DNA of 64,000 bases. Source: Corallincola holothuriorum. Lineage in GTDB: Bacteria; Pseudomonadota; Gammaproteobacteria; Enterobacterales; Neiellaceae. Below the pieces are notes generated by a model. It searched no databases. It was not told the DNA's origin and saw only the letters and a program-made list of their open reading frames with translations. Positions within the stretch are counted from its first letter, which is position 1; the number at the start of each line of letters is the position of its first letter. Below are positions 37,148-47,441 of the stretch, one piece after another. The position numbers were made by a program, and so were the translations under genes. The DNA lies in the NCBI RefSeq assembly GCF_003336225.1, contig NZ_QPID01000008.1:124001-188000 (forward strand). Direction: 5' to 3'.

Positions 37148-37705
37148 GTGATCAACGATATTAAAAAAGATGCTAAGACCCGTATGGAAAAAAGCATTGA
37201 ATCGCTGAAAGGACAAATGGCCAAGATCCGTACCGGACGTGCCCACCCAAGCCTGCTTGATACTATTATGGTGCCTTATTACGGCGCACCGACACCACTT
37301 AAGCAGCTTGCCAATGTGATCGTTGAAGATTCCCGTACTCTTGCATTGACCGTCTTTGATAAGTCATTAGCTGGTGCGGTTGAAAAGGCGATTATGAGTT
37401 CTGATTTGGGGTTGAATCCAAATTCAGCAGGCACTGTGATCCGTATTCCAATGCCGCCTTTGACCGAAGAGCGTCGTAAAGATTTAATCAAAGTGGTACG
37501 TGCTGAAGCTGAAGCAGCACGTGTTGCGGTGCGAAATATTCGTCGTGATGCAAACAGTGATCTTAAAGAGCTTCTTAAAGAGAAAGAGATCTCTGAAGAT
37601 GAAGATCGTAAAGGCCATGACGAAGTTCAGAAAATCACCGATACTTTTGTTAAGCAAGTTGATGAGCTGCTTAAAGCAAAAGAGCAGGAATTGATGGCGT
37701 TTTAA
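37148..37705 (+). CDS. frr: Ribosome recycling factor
   Basis: A 185-residue protein (the usual length) that splits post-termination ribosomes with [42 protein letters not shown] begins the three-helix domain, [18 protein letters not shown] lies in the beta domain, and [36 protein letters not shown] ends it. ACGGAG precedes the start codon GTG/ATG region; the GTG at 37148 reads as the initiator. A hairpin with limited U-tract follows before uppS. Confidence 0.97.
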   Translation: MINDIKKDAKTRMEKSIESLKGQMAKIRTGRAHPSLLDTIMVPYYGAPTPLKQLANVIVEDSRTLALTVFDKSLAGAVEKAIMSSDLGLNPNSAGTVIRIPMPPLTEERRKDLIKVVRAEAEAARVAVRNIRRDANSDLKELLKEKEISEDEDRKGHDEVQKITDTFVKQVDELLKAKEQELMAF

Positions 37706-37737
37706 TACGTCACCTTGTCGGTGGTTCTTTGTTCTAG

Positions 37738-37774
37738 GAAAACGCTGTGTCATCCAACGGCACGGCGTTTTCTA
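37738..37774 (+). terminator. Hairpin between frr and uppS
   Basis: GAAAACGC pairs with GCGTTTTC and, inside, GTG with CAC (37738-37772). The T residues are in the stem arm and little follows, so termination would be partial at best. Confidence 0.5.
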
Positions 37775-37815
37775 TATGTTTCAACAGTTATCTGTTAGGA
37801 AGAGTGCAGGTCTGG

Positions 37816-38589
37816 ATGTCAGAGGAAAACCCTTTCGCCAACTGTGTTGAACGATTACCAAAGCATATTGCCATCATCATGGATGGTAATGGTCGTTGGG
37901 CACAGCAGAGGAAAAAGCCAAGGATTCTCGGACATCGTGCGGGCGTTGCAGCCGTGCGCGAGACTGTTCGTTTGGCGACAAAGTGGCAAATAAAGGCCGT
38001 GACGCTTTATGCGTTCAGCAGTGAGAACTGGCGTCGGCCGGATACTGAAGTCAGTTTGCTAATGGAGTTGTTCCTCAGTGTCTTGCAGCGAGAAGCAAAG
38101 CGCTTGCATAAGAACAATGTTCGTTTACGTATCATTGGTGATGTCAGTCGGTTCAGTGATCGTTTGCAGGAGCGCATTGCCGCAGCCGAAAGCTTAACCC
38201 AGGATAATGACGGCCTGACACTAAATATAGCGGCGAATTATGGTGGACGTTGGGACGTTATCCAGTCAGTGCAGAAGCTTGCACAGTCTTTACAGGTGGG
38301 TAGCCTTAAGCCTGAAGATATCACTGAAGAGATGCTCTCTGAGAATCTCACAACGGCGCAGCAGGGCGATCCTGACTTGATGATTCGTACCGGTGGTGAT
38401 TGTCGTATTAGTAATTTCCTTGTTTGGCAAATGGCATACGCGGAAATGTATTTCACCGAAGAACTTTGGCCCGATTTTGGTCAAGCGCTGTTTGAAGATG
38501 CGATCAATACTTTCCTTGGGCGAGAGCGCCGCTTTGGCTGTACCGGCGAACAGGTGAAGTCTGTTGTCGGCGATACAGAAGATAAATAA
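37816..38589 (+). CDS. uppS: Undecaprenyl diphosphate synthase
   Basis: A 257-residue cis-prenyltransferase making the C55 lipid carrier for peptidoglycan and O-antigen. [32 protein letters not shown] carries the catalytic Asp and phosphate-binding loop; [26 protein letters not shown] and [27 protein letters not shown] follow. The glutamate of the usual GGE motif is Asp here, a conservative change. I start at the ATG at 37816 ([10 protein letters not shown]), not the open-frame start at 37747. The uppS-cdsA-dxr order is the Vibrio/Shewanella type. Confidence 0.97.
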   Translation: MSEENPFANCVERLPKHIAIIMDGNGRWAQQRKKPRILGHRAGVAAVRETVRLATKWQIKAVTLYAFSSENWRRPDTEVSLLMELFLSVLQREAKRLHKNNVRLRIIGDVSRFSDRLQERIAAAESLTQDNDGLTLNIAANYGGRWDVIQSVQKLAQSLQVGSLKPEDITEEMLSENLTTAQQGDPDLMIRTGGDCRISNFLVWQMAYAEMYFTEELWPDFGQALFEDAINTFLGRERRFGCTGEQVKSVVGDTEDK

Positions 38590-38599
38590 GAGGTGATGC

Positions 38600-39466
38600 T
38601 TGCTTAAGCAACGAATAGTGACAGCGTTAGGACTTTTACTTGTAGCCTTGGGTGCGCTGTTTTTTCTGTCTGCCAATGGTCTAGCACTCGCCATGGGGGT
38701 AGTTGTTTGGATTGCAGGTTGGGAGTGGTCGCGGTTATGTGGACTGGTAACTAAGCCATCCCGTTTTGTTCTGGCCACTGCGCTATTTAGCTGTTTTGGG
38801 GGCTTACTTTGGCTGATCCCGCCTACTAGTCTAGAAACCCTTACAGCTTTAACAAGCATATTGATATGGGTGCTAGGTCTCGGTTGTGTGTGGTGGGTGT
38901 TGGCTGTCATATTGGTGTTCACATTTCCCGCTAGTGCCGCTGTTTGGCAAAATAGTTCCATTTTGAAAGTATTCGCAGGGCTATTGACCTTGTTGCCTTT
39001 TGCCGTTGGTGTTCTGTTACTGCGCAGCGCTCATGCATCCTCTTTGGGTATCTATTACGGGGCAGAACTGTTACTTACGGTGTTAGCCATGGTGTGGGCT
39101 GCTGACTCTGGGGCTTATTTCGCCGGTAAACGATTCGGCAAGCGGAAACTGATGCCGAAAGTGAGTCCTGGTAAAACCATCGAGGGCCTATTGGGAGGCC
39201 TTTGTGCTGCTTCGATTGTCGCATTGGTTGGCGCTTGGTTACTTAATATCGAACCTGCCGACTGGGGCTTTTTTGTCTTAGCCAGCGTGTTAAGTGTATT
39301 AGCTTCAGTATTCGGTGATCTGACGGAAAGCATGTTTAAGCGTCAGGCGGGGGTAAAAGACTCCGGGCGTATCTTACCTGGGCATGGCGGCATTCTTGAC
39401 CGTATTGACAGTTTAACCGCTGCACTGCCGGTATTTGCTCTCTGCTATTGGTTGTGGATCGTTTAG
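38600..39466 (+). CDS. cdsA: Phosphatidate cytidylyltransferase (CDP-diglyceride synthase)
   Basis: A 288-residue polytopic membrane enzyme making CDP-diacylglycerol from phosphatidate and CTP. The signature is in the C-terminal third: MPKVSPGKTIEGLLGGL and SVFGDLTESMFKRQAGVKDSGRILPGHGGILDRIDSL. At least seven hydrophobic segments precede it. The start is a TTG at 38600, six bases after AAGAGG, giving MLKQRIVTALGLLLVALGALFFL like E. coli MLKYRLISAFVLIPVV. The dxr ATG follows directly after the stop codon. Confidence 0.96.
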   Translation: MLKQRIVTALGLLLVALGALFFLSANGLALAMGVVVWIAGWEWSRLCGLVTKPSRFVLATALFSCFGGLLWLIPPTSLETLTALTSILIWVLGLGCVWWVLAVILVFTFPASAAVWQNSSILKVFAGLLTLLPFAVGVLLLRSAHASSLGIYYGAELLLTVLAMVWAADSGAYFAGKRFGKRKLMPKVSPGKTIEGLLGGLCAASIVALVGAWLLNIEPADWGFFVLASVLSVLASVFGDLTESMFKRQAGVKDSGRILPGHGGILDRIDSLTAALPVFALCYWLWIV

Positions 39467-40660
39467 ATGCAAACTGTCTCTATATTGGGAGCGACTGGCT
39501 CCATTGGTGACAGTACGCTGGACGTTATTCGTCGTAATCCTGAACGTTTTACTGTTTATGCATTAACGGCGGGAAAAAACGTCACTCGTTTGGTCCAGCT
39601 GTGCCTTGAGTTCCGTCCCCGTTTTGCCGTGGTTGCCAGTCAGGCGTCATATAGCGAGTTAAAACTTGCGCTAAAAAATGCGGGGTTAGAAACTACTCCG
39701 TTAGCAGGAAGTGATGCCTTAATTGATGTCGCATCTGCAGATGATGTTGATACCGTAATGGCTGCCATTGTCGGTGCTGCTGGCCTTATGCCAACATTGG
39801 CTGCGGTTAAAGCAGGCAAGAAGGTGTTACTTGCCAATAAAGAAGCGCTGGTCATGTCTGGTGAGCTGTTTATTGATGCAGTAAAGAACCATAAAGCCAC
39901 GCTACTGCCTATCGATAGTGAACATAACGCAATTTTTCAGTGCCTTCCTGCATCGGTTCAACAGCAAAGCTCACAAACTTCGTTGTGTAATAACGGCATA
40001 GCCAAGATCCTTTTAACTGGTAGCGGTGGTCCATTTTTAAATACACCATTGTCAGAATTGCCTGCAATGACGCCGGAGCAGGCGTGCAAACATCCGAACT
40101 GGGATATGGGGCGCAAGATCTCCGTTGACTCAGCCACCATGATGAACAAGGGCTTAGAGTTTATAGAAGCCAAATGGTTGTTTAACGCCAAGCCTGCAGA
40201 TATCAATGTAGTGATCCATCCGCAAAGTGTTATCCATTCTATGGTGCAGTATGTAGATGGCTCTGTAATCGCGCAGCTAGGCAATCCAGACATGAGAACG
40301 CCGATCGCTCATGCGATGGCTTTTCCTGAACGGATCGAAAGCGGAGTGGCGCCATTGGATTTTGCGTCGATGGTCGATTTCTCATTTGTCCCGCCTGACT
40401 ATGCCAGATTCCCTTGCCTCAAGTTAGCTATCGATGCCTGTAATGCAGGGCAATGGGCCTGCACAGCGCTCAATGCAGCCAATGAAGTGGCAGTTGATGC
40501 ATTTCTTGAGAGGTCGATCAGGTTTACTGATATATCCGCGGTGAACCATCGTGTACTTGATGGGGTCTTACCACAGCAATTAAATAGTTTGGAACAGGTT
40601 GTCGAGCTAGATAAAATGGCACGAATGCTGGCCAAGCAATACCTGACAGAGAGCCAATAG
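39467..40660 (+). CDS. dxr: 1-deoxy-D-xylulose 5-phosphate reductoisomerase
   Basis: A 397-residue enzyme converting DXP to MEP with NADPH, the first committed MEP-pathway step. [24 protein letters not shown] binds [20 protein letters not shown] and [15 protein letters not shown] hold metal and substrate ligands, [13 protein letters not shown] is the flexible loop region, and [27 protein letters not shown] is the signature. It abuts cdsA with no gap and ends four bases before rseP, so the three are coupled. Confidence 0.98.
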   Translation: MQTVSILGATGSIGDSTLDVIRRNPERFTVYALTAGKNVTRLVQLCLEFRPRFAVVASQASYSELKLALKNAGLETTPLAGSDALIDVASADDVDTVMAAIVGAAGLMPTLAAVKAGKKVLLANKEALVMSGELFIDAVKNHKATLLPIDSEHNAIFQCLPASVQQQSSQTSLCNNGIAKILLTGSGGPFLNTPLSELPAMTPEQACKHPNWDMGRKISVDSATMMNKGLEFIEAKWLFNAKPADINVVIHPQSVIHSMVQYVDGSVIAQLGNPDMRTPIAHAMAFPERIESGVAPLDFASMVDFSFVPPDYARFPCLKLAIDACNAGQWACTALNAANEVAVDAFLERSIRFTDISAVNHRVLDGVLPQQLNSLEQVVELDKMARMLAKQYLTESQ

Positions 40661-40664
40661 TTCT

Positions 40665-42014
40665 ATGTTCGACATATTATGGAATATATGTGCCTTCATT
40701 TTCGCGCTAGGCATTCTCATCACTTTTCACGAGTATGGTCACTTCTGGGTTGCTCGTCGTTGTGGGGTGAAAGTACTGAAGTTCTCGATAGGCTTTGGTA
40801 AACCCTTGTGGAGTAAAGTCAGCAAAAGTGGCACTGAGTATGTTTTGGCTGCTATCCCACTAGGCGGCTATGTGCGTATGTTAGATGGTCGTGTTGATGA
40901 TGTGCCTAGTGAGCAAAAGCATCTAGCGTTTGATAGCAAACCTGTTAGCCAGCGGATCGCGATCGTATCTGCCGGCCCGCTAGCCAATTTCGTGTTCGCT
41001 ATCTTAGCCTATTGGCTGATGTTTGGTATTGGTGTACCCAGTGTTAAGCCCGTTATCGGCGAGGTGATGCCAGAATCGATCGCTGCAGAAGCGGGTTTTG
41101 AACCGGGAATGCAAATAATCGAAATTGCGGGTCGACAAACGTTAGATTGGGAAGAGGTTAGCCTCGCTTTGGTTGCTCATATCGGCAATGAAACTATTCC
41201 TATTAAACTAAATTCTGCTTCGTCCGGCGTTAGCCACAAATCATTGGATATAAGAACGTGGCAATTCGATCCTGATCAGCAACCTTTATTGAGCTCTTTA
41301 GGTATCAAGCCGTTTTTCCCCACTGTGACGCTTGAGCTAGCGCATGTTGAAGAGACTGGTGCTGGTGCACAAGGAGGTCTAGAGGTTGGCGATCTTGTGA
41401 TTGCTGCTGATAGTGAGCTAATTGAAAGCTGGCCTCAACTTGCTTCGATTATTGCTGTGCATGGTGGTGAAGAGCTCATCGTGGATGTGATGCGTGACGG
41501 TGCGCCGGTGACCTTGGTGTTAATGCCCTCAGAGAAGGCATCTGGAGATGGCAGTATTGGCTACTTAGGCATTGCTCCTCGGGTAGATGAATGGCCGGAC
41601 GAGTACCGCTTTGAAATGCAATACAGTTTTGTTGATGCCTTTGTGAAAGGCGTCGAGAAAACAGGACAACTTATTGTGCTCAGCATTGATATGATCGGCA
41701 AACTCCTTACCGGTGACGTGTCAGTTAAGAATTTGAGCGGCCCCATATCTATTGCGCAAGGTGCAGGTAGCAGCGCGGGTTATGGCTTGGTGTATTTTCT
41801 CGGGTTCTTGGCACTGATTAGTGTTAATTTAGGGGTGATTAATTTACTGCCCTTACCAGTGCTCGACGGTGGACACTTAGTTTATTACATTGTCGAGCTT
41901 ATACGTGGTAAACCAGTATCAGAACGCATTCAGGAAGTCGGGTTTCGTGTTGGCTCAGTATTGTTATTGGTCATCATGGGGATTGCCATTTTTAATGATG
42001 TGGCCCGTCTGTAG
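40665..42014 (+). CDS. rseP: Sigma-E regulatory site-2 protease RseP
   Basis: A 449-residue inner-membrane zinc protease. The metal site is HEYGH in LITFHEYGHFWVARRCGVKV, and the third ligand Asp is in NLLPLPVLDGGHLVYY. Two PDZ domains lie between (around residues 115-290), with the sequence IAIVSAGPLANFVFAILAYW before them. RseP cleaves the anti-sigma factor RseA and clears signal peptides. It precedes bamA, whose expression sigma-E controls in E. coli; I cannot identify a sigma-E promoter here with confidence. Confidence 0.97.
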   Translation: MFDILWNICAFIFALGILITFHEYGHFWVARRCGVKVLKFSIGFGKPLWSKVSKSGTEYVLAAIPLGGYVRMLDGRVDDVPSEQKHLAFDSKPVSQRIAIVSAGPLANFVFAILAYWLMFGIGVPSVKPVIGEVMPESIAAEAGFEPGMQIIEIAGRQTLDWEEVSLALVAHIGNETIPIKLNSASSGVSHKSLDIRTWQFDPDQQPLLSSLGIKPFFPTVTLELAHVEETGAGAQGGLEVGDLVIAADSELIESWPQLASIIAVHGGEELIVDVMRDGAPVTLVLMPSEKASGDGSIGYLGIAPRVDEWPDEYRFEMQYSFVDAFVKGVEKTGQLIVLSIDMIGKLLTGDVSVKNLSGPISIAQGAGSSAGYGLVYFLGFLALISVNLGVINLLPLPVLDGGHLVYYIVELIRGKPVSERIQEVGFRVGSVLLLVIMGIAIFNDVARL

Positions 42015-42053
42015 AAAATTTAGAATTATAAGAAGTATTCGAGCAAAAATAGA

Positions 42054-44546
42054 ATGATATCAATGGGCTTTCGTAAAGCACTGGCGGCTATTTGTCTGTT
42101 GAGTGTGTCTTTGGGTAGTGTCGCGTCAACGGCCTTCGTTGTCGAAGATATTCAGATAGAAGGGTTACAACGGGTAGCGTTAGGTGCGGCATTGCTGCAT
42201 GTACCTCTCCGGGTGGGCGATGAAGTGACCCCGTTAGGCGTGGCTCAGCTTATTAAAGCACTGAATAAGTCCGGCCATTTTGAATCTATCGAAGTACTGC
42301 GTGATGGCAATATTCTGCTTGTCCGTGTGTCAGAGCGTTCTACTATCAGTAACATCGTATTTAGTGGTAATGAAGATATTCCTGATGAACAACTGCAGGA
42401 AAGTTTGGCAGGCAATGGAATTAAAGTAGGGGAACCGCTCGATCGAAGTATTATTGCGAATGTTGAGAAGGGGCTAGAGGATTTCTATTACGGCGTTGGT
42501 AAGTATACTGCGAAGGTTGATGTCTTTGTCACGCCGCTACCTCGTAATCGTGTTGACCTTAAAATTGTTTTTAATGAGGGTGATGCAGCAAAAGTTCAGC
42601 AAATTAATATCGTAGGTAATAAGGTTTTCCCTGAGCCTGAATTACGCGAGCTATTTGAGCTGACGGACCATGTACCTTGGTGGGACTTTTTTGGCTCCCA
42701 GCGTTATGAGAAACAGCGCTTAAGTGGTGACTTAGAAAACCTGACGAGCTATTACCGTGATCGTGGTTACATTCGATTTAATGTGGACTCCACTCAAGTA
42801 TCCCTAACGCCAGATAAAAAAGCCGTTTATGTGACAATTAATGTCAACGAAGGTGAGATCTATACTATTTCTGATGTGAAAGTCGCAGGCAATTTGGTGG
42901 GCAAAGAGGAGCTGATTCGAGCGCTTATCCCTGTTAAATCGGGCAGCCAATACAGCGCTGCAGAAATTACCTACGCAGAAGAGAGTATCAGTCGATACCT
43001 TGGCCGATTTGGCTACGCATACCCGAAAGTCAGTACTTACCCTGAAGTAGACGATGTTGATAAAAGCGTGAAGATTACCGTGCATGTTGAACCTGGTGCG
43101 CGTATTTACGTTCGGCGGATAAATTTCTCGGGTAACCACGTCACTAAAGATGAGGTGTTACGCCGAGAGATGCGTCAAATGGAAGGCGCTTGGTTGTCAG
43201 AGTCATCACTTGAACAGTCAAAAGCACGTTTAAATCGCCTGGGTTTCTTTTCCGATCCTAGTTATGACGTCGTGCGGATCCCCGGCTCAGAAGATCAAGT
43301 GGATGTTGATTGGAAAGTAACAGAGCAACAGACCGGTTCTTTCAACGCCGGTGTGGGCTATGGTACTGGCAGCGGCATTAGCCTGCAGGGCGGCCTCTCG
43401 CAGAATAACTTTATGGGAACGGGTAATAGTCTCTCCCTTAATTTAAGTAAAAACACATACTCTAATAGAGTGGATCTTGCATACAACGATCCTTACTTTA
43501 CGGTAGATGGGGTGTCGTTAGGCGGACGAGTTTTTTACAGTACTTTTGATGCTGGCGACGCTAACCTTGTAAACTACAATAATGATTCTTATGGCTTAAG
43601 TACTAATCTCGGTTTTCCGCTTAATGAATACGACCGCTTTAGTATTGGCGCAGGTTATCGCCATAACGAATTGTCGAATTTAGATCCTTATGATCAGATC
43701 CAGCAATTTTTCCGGATCTATTCAGATATCAATGATCCAGATGCAAAACTGGAGTTTGACACGTATGATCTCAATGCTTCCTGGTCGCGAAATAAGCTGA
43801 ACCGTGGGCTGTTTCCCTCCTCTGGTTACAAGCATACACTGAACGGTAAGGTCACAACGCCCCATAGCAGTGACTTACAGTATTTTAAGCTGAATTATGA
43901 AAGTCGCTGGTACTTTCCGCTGACCCAAAAGCAAGATTTCAGCTTCATGGTGAAAACCAATCTCGGCTACGGTAACGGCTATGGCGATAAAGATGGTAAT
44001 GATCAAATATTACCGTTTTGGGAAAACTTCCGTGGTGGTGGCTCGGGCACCTTGCGTGGGTTTCGCTCGAACAGTATCGGTCCCCGTGGTGTGATCCGTT
44101 ACCCTGATCCTGAGAATATTCCCGGTTCACCCAATCCTGGTGGGGGTAGCGATTCTATATTGCCTGGAGCGGAAGATGACCTTATTACTGTGAGTGATAA
44201 CTCGCTCGGTGGTAATGCGTTAGCAGTTGCTACATTTGAGCTGTTTGTTCCTACTCCGTTTTTGGATGAATCATATAACAACTCTGTTCGTTCGAGTTTC
44301 TTCGTCGATGCGGGTAATGTCTGGGATACCGAGTTTGATTACGGCAGTTATAGCGATTTGTCGCCATCGGAGTACGATAAGCTATCTGACTATTCCGATT
44401 ACAATCGTTTTCGAGTATCAGCAGGTATCTCAGTGCAATGGGTTTCTCCGATGGGACCAATGGTATTCAGCTTAGCTAAAGCTATTAAAGAATATGACGG
44501 CGATGAAACGGAAGTTTTCTCGTTTAATGTGGGTCAAACATTTTAG
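42054..44546 (+). CDS. bamA: Outer-membrane protein assembly factor BamA
   Basis: An 830-residue Omp85 protein, the essential core of the BAM complex. After a signal peptide ending near SVAST, five POTRA domains (beginning [21 protein letters not shown]) occupy about residues 25-425. The 16-strand barrel follows: [28 protein letters not shown], the lid/L6 motif region [23 protein letters not shown] (with the conserved RGF), and a C-terminal FSFNVGQTF ending in Phe. Start at ATG 42054 or in-frame ATG 42063; neither has a strong Shine-Dalgarno. It is followed by the chaperone gene skp. Confidence 0.97.
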   Translation: MISMGFRKALAAICLLSVSLGSVASTAFVVEDIQIEGLQRVALGAALLHVPLRVGDEVTPLGVAQLIKALNKSGHFESIEVLRDGNILLVRVSERSTISNIVFSGNEDIPDEQLQESLAGNGIKVGEPLDRSIIANVEKGLEDFYYGVGKYTAKVDVFVTPLPRNRVDLKIVFNEGDAAKVQQINIVGNKVFPEPELRELFELTDHVPWWDFFGSQRYEKQRLSGDLENLTSYYRDRGYIRFNVDSTQVSLTPDKKAVYVTINVNEGEIYTISDVKVAGNLVGKEELIRALIPVKSGSQYSAAEITYAEESISRYLGRFGYAYPKVSTYPEVDDVDKSVKITVHVEPGARIYVRRINFSGNHVTKDEVLRREMRQMEGAWLSESSLEQSKARLNRLGFFSDPSYDVVRIPGSEDQVDVDWKVTEQQTGSFNAGVGYGTGSGISLQGGLSQNNFMGTGNSLSLNLSKNTYSNRVDLAYNDPYFTVDGVSLGGRVFYSTFDAGDANLVNYNNDSYGLSTNLGFPLNEYDRFSIGAGYRHNELSNLDPYDQIQQFFRIYSDINDPDAKLEFDTYDLNASWSRNKLNRGLFPSSGYKHTLNGKVTTPHSSDLQYFKLNYESRWYFPLTQKQDFSFMVKTNLGYGNGYGDKDGNDQILPFWENFRGGGSGTLRGFRSNSIGPRGVIRYPDPENIPGSPNPGGGSDSILPGAEDDLITVSDNSLGGNALAVATFELFVPTPFLDESYNNSVRSSFFVDAGNVWDTEFDYGSYSDLSPSEYDKLSDYSDYNRFRVSAGISVQWVSPMGPMVFSLAKAIKEYDGDETEVFSFNVGQTF

Positions 44547-44622
44547 TCTCTGGTGTCCATACATTCTGAGTGCTAGATTTACAGGCTGATGGAAGCCTAT
44601 TAATACAATAAAGGAGCATCCT

Positions 44623-45126
44623 TTGAAAAAGTTGGTTTTTGCTGCATTGGCGGCGTTCGTTTTGATTTCTAATATGGCCGTAGCCGCTGATAGCGTGGCC
44701 TATGTCAACATGCCTCGAGTATTGCAAGAGATGCCGCAGAAGGATGAGATTGGCAATATCCTTAAGCGTGAGTTTGCTGACCGCGTTGAAGAGTTAAAGC
44801 GTTTAGAAGGTGAGATGCAGGGTATTGTTCAAAAGGCACAAAAAGATGGTGCTTTGATGGGCGAAAATGAGCAGATTGCTTTAGAACGCCAACTGGAAGG
44901 TTTGAAGTCTCAGTATGAATTGAAGAAAAAGGCGCTGGAGGAAGATAATCGCCGCCGCCAAGCTGATGAACGGAATAAGCTTTTGCTACAAGTTCAGGAT
45001 GCCATAAATAAGGTCGCTAAAGCAGAAGGCCTGGCAATGGTGTTTAACACCAATGCCTTAGTTTATGCTGCAGACAACACTGATATCACAGATAAAGTGA
45101 TTGCTGAGCTGGCAAAAACTAAATAG
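44623..45126 (+). CDS. skp: Periplasmic chaperone Skp (OmpH family)
   Basis: A 167-residue periplasmic protein with a signal peptide (MKKLVFAALAAFVLISNMAVA, cleaved before ADSVAYVNM). The mature part begins with the OmpH pattern VAYVNMPRVLQEMPQKDEIGNILKREF and continues as long charged helices that form the jellyfish-like trimer cavity. It escorts unfolded outer-membrane proteins to BamA. The start is a TTG at 44623 with AAGGAG seven bases upstream. It ends eight bases before lpxD. Confidence 0.95.
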   Translation: MKKLVFAALAAFVLISNMAVAADSVAYVNMPRVLQEMPQKDEIGNILKREFADRVEELKRLEGEMQGIVQKAQKDGALMGENEQIALERQLEGLKSQYELKKKALEEDNRRRQADERNKLLLQVQDAINKVAKAEGLAMVFNTNALVYAADNTDITDKVIAELAKTK

Positions 45127-45134
45127 GGATCGCT

Positions 45135-46166
45135 ATGCCGACGTTTACTTTATCTGAGCTTGCTGAGCATCTAGGTGCGGAACTTATTGGCGATGGTACG
45201 GTTGAAGTTGAATCGGTCGCATCTTTAGACAGTGCAGGCGACCGTCAGGTCGCTTTTTTAACTAATCCCAAATATAAAGAGCAGTTGCAGGCTTGCTCCG
45301 CTAGTGCGGTGATAGTTGCACCCGCGGTAGCTGAACTATGCCCGACCAACGCAATTGTGATGGCTAACCCTTATTTGGGTTATGCGAAGGCCGCACAGCT
45401 TCTAGATACCTCACCAGAGCCTTCTCAAGGAATTCATCCTACAGCCGTGTTGGATGACGTGACGTTGGGGCAGGGGGTCTCTGTTGGCGCATATACCGTC
45501 ATCGAGCCGGGTAGCATCATTGCTGATGGTGCAAGAATCGGCGCCAATTGCTATATAGGCCACTGCAGCCAGATCGGTGCTGAAACCCGTATATTCAGCA
45601 ATGTCGTTATGTATCATCGCACCCATACTGGTGTTGCTTGTCGTATTCACAGTGGCGCAGTGATCGGGGCTGATGGTTTTGGCTATGCTAATGATGCGGG
45701 CAACTGGGTGCGTATTCCCCAGACCGGTCAGGTGATACTTGGTGATAATGTTGAGATTGGTGCCTGTACTACCGTGGATCGCGGAGCATTGGAGAATACC
45801 GTGATCCATTCTGGCGTTATTATTGATGATCACTGCCATGTTGCTCATAACGTTGTTATGGGCGAAAGAACGGCGGTTGCGGGGGCGACAACTTTTGCTG
45901 GCAGCGTCACTGTAGGCAAACAGTGCGTCATAGGCGGTGCATCGGTGATCAATGGTCATATCGAAATTGCTGACAATGTGCACTATTCTGGAATGAGTAT
46001 GGTGATGCGTGGAGCCAAAGAACCTGGCGTCTATAGCTCCGGTGTGATCACGCTACCTAATAAAGAGTGGCGTAAAAACGCTGCGCGTTTTCCTAAGCTA
46101 GATGAAATGTATCGCCGTATTAAAGTATTAGAAGACGAGCTCAACGCACTGAAGCGTGAAGATTAA
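45135..46166 (+). CDS. lpxD: UDP-3-O-(3-hydroxyacyl)glucosamine N-acyltransferase
   Basis: A 343-residue left-handed beta-helix enzyme (E. coli 341) that adds the second acyl chain in lipid A synthesis. The N-terminal uridine-binding domain includes ESVASLDSAGDRQVAFLTNPKY. Hexapeptide repeats carry the catalytic His in IIDDHCHVAHNVVMG and GADGFGYANDAGNWVRIPQTGQVILGDNVEIGACTTVDRG. The C-terminal helix is KEWRKNAARFPKLDEMYRRIKVLEDELNAL. Confidence 0.97.
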   Translation: MPTFTLSELAEHLGAELIGDGTVEVESVASLDSAGDRQVAFLTNPKYKEQLQACSASAVIVAPAVAELCPTNAIVMANPYLGYAKAAQLLDTSPEPSQGIHPTAVLDDVTLGQGVSVGAYTVIEPGSIIADGARIGANCYIGHCSQIGAETRIFSNVVMYHRTHTGVACRIHSGAVIGADGFGYANDAGNWVRIPQTGQVILGDNVEIGACTTVDRGALENTVIHSGVIIDDHCHVAHNVVMGERTAVAGATTFAGSVTVGKQCVIGGASVINGHIEIADNVHYSGMSMVMRGAKEPGVYSSGVITLPNKEWRKNAARFPKLDEMYRRIKVLEDELNALKRED

Positions 46167-46203
46167 TCTGTTCTATCATTTTTAAACATTTGAGGAGTTC
46201 CCC

Positions 46204-46656
46204 TTGTCTGAATCAAAGGCAATGGATATTCAGGATATCCTGGATCATCTACCCCATCGGTATCCTTTTCTACTGATTGATCGTGTGTTGGATTATGAAG
46301 CCGGCAAGTGGTTACATGCGATTAAGAATGTCACTTATAACGAGAACTTCTTTCCGGGGCACTTTCCTAAGAAGCCTGTTTTTCCTGGCGTATTGATTTT
46401 GGAAGCGATGGCTCAGGCGACTGGTATCTTGGGTTACAAGTCTGCTGCCGACAAGCCAAATGAGAATACCATTTACTATTTTGCCTCCTGCGATAATGCT
46501 CGATTTAAACGCCCTGTCGTACCTGGTGACACTGTTCACTTGGAAGTGGAATTACTGAAAGCTCGTCGTGGCATGGCGAAATTTGATTGTGTGGCGAAAG
46601 TTGATGGTCACATTGTCTGTTCTGCTGAAATTATGTGTGCGATACGCGAGGCATAA
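46204..46656 (+). CDS. fabZ: 3-hydroxyacyl-[acyl-carrier-protein] dehydratase FabZ
   Basis: A 150-residue hot-dog-fold dehydratase of fatty acid elongation. The catalytic His is in [16 protein letters not shown] and the Glu in [25 protein letters not shown]. Start is a TTG at 46204, supported by GAGGAG upstream and by lack of better codons; the ATG at 46222 (MDIQDIL) is a possible alternative. It competes with LpxA for hydroxyacyl-ACP, balancing phospholipid and lipid A synthesis. It is two bases before lpxA. Confidence 0.96.
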   Translation: MSESKAMDIQDILDHLPHRYPFLLIDRVLDYEAGKWLHAIKNVTYNENFFPGHFPKKPVFPGVLILEAMAQATGILGYKSAADKPNENTIYYFASCDNARFKRPVVPGDTVHLEVELLKARRGMAKFDCVAKVDGHIVCSAEIMCAIREA

Positions 46657-46658
46657 TT

Positions 46659-47441
46659 GTGATTGATGCATCTGCCAATATTCATCCTACTGCATTGGTC
46701 GAGTCTGGTGCAGTCATTGGTGCCAATGTAGAGGTTGGCCCTTTTACTTATATTGCTGCCAATGTGACGGTTGGAGAAGGCAGTTGGATTGGATCCCATG
46801 TGGTCATCAAGGGACCCACGAGGATTGGCGCACGGAATAAAATTTTTCAGTTCGCCTCAGTCGGTGAGGATTGCCAAGATAAGAAGTACGCTGGCGAGCC
46901 GACCGAACTGGTGATGGGGGATGATAACGTTGTTCGTGAATGTGTCACTATCCATCGAGGAACGGTGCAGGATAAAGGGGTTACCCGGATAGCCAATCGT
47001 TGTCTGTTTATGGCGTATGTGCATATTGGTCATGACTGCGTTGTGGGTGATGATGTCATTTTGGCAAACAACGTAACTTTGGCTGGCCACGTTCAAATCG
47101 GTAATCATGCTATCGTTGGCGGTTTATCTGCATTTCATCAGTTTGTTAAGGTCGGTGACCACGCGTTTATTGCTGGTGCCTCAGCTGTGCATAAAGATGT
47201 GCCAACCTATGTTATGGCAAGAGGCGATAATGCCCATGGTATTAATGTTGAAGGGCTTAAGCGGCGCGGCTTTTCCAAAGAGGCTATTACCCTTATTCGT
47301 AGGGCATATAAGGTTATATACCGTCAAAATCTGACTTTGGAAGAAGCAAAGCCAAAACTTTTTGAGATGGCCGATGAATGCGCTGAAATAAGGCCTTTAG
47401 CAGAGTTTGTCATGGGCAGTGAACGTGGCATCGTCCGATAG
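46659..47441 (+). CDS. lpxA: UDP-N-acetylglucosamine O-acyltransferase LpxA
   Basis: A 260-residue left-handed beta-helix enzyme for the first lipid A step. The start is the GTG at 46659 ([14 protein letters not shown], like E. coli MIDKSAFVHPTAIV), with GAGG seven bases upstream; the longer frame overlaps fabZ and does not match. [38 protein letters not shown] holds the catalytic His, and [23 protein letters not shown] and the C-terminal helices follow. The 3' end overlaps the start of lpxB. Confidence 0.96.
   Translation: MIDASANIHPTALVESGAVIGANVEVGPFTYIAANVTVGEGSWIGSHVVIKGPTRIGARNKIFQFASVGEDCQDKKYAGEPTELVMGDDNVVRECVTIHRGTVQDKGVTRIANRCLFMAYVHIGHDCVVGDDVILANNVTLAGHVQIGNHAIVGGLSAFHQFVKVGDHAFIAGASAVHKDVPTYVMARGDNAHGINVEGLKRRGFSKEAITLIRRAYKVIYRQNLTLEEAKPKLFEMADECAEIRPLAEFVMGSERGIVR

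Noticed and set aside
44583-44598. Small hairpin between bamA and skp
   Set aside because: Five pairs only and no T run after it; not convincing as a terminator.
45411-45983. 190-residue frame antisense to lpxD
   Set aside because: The sense strand encodes a certain LpxD; the antisense product is low in structure and looks like a codon-bias shadow of hexapeptide repeats.
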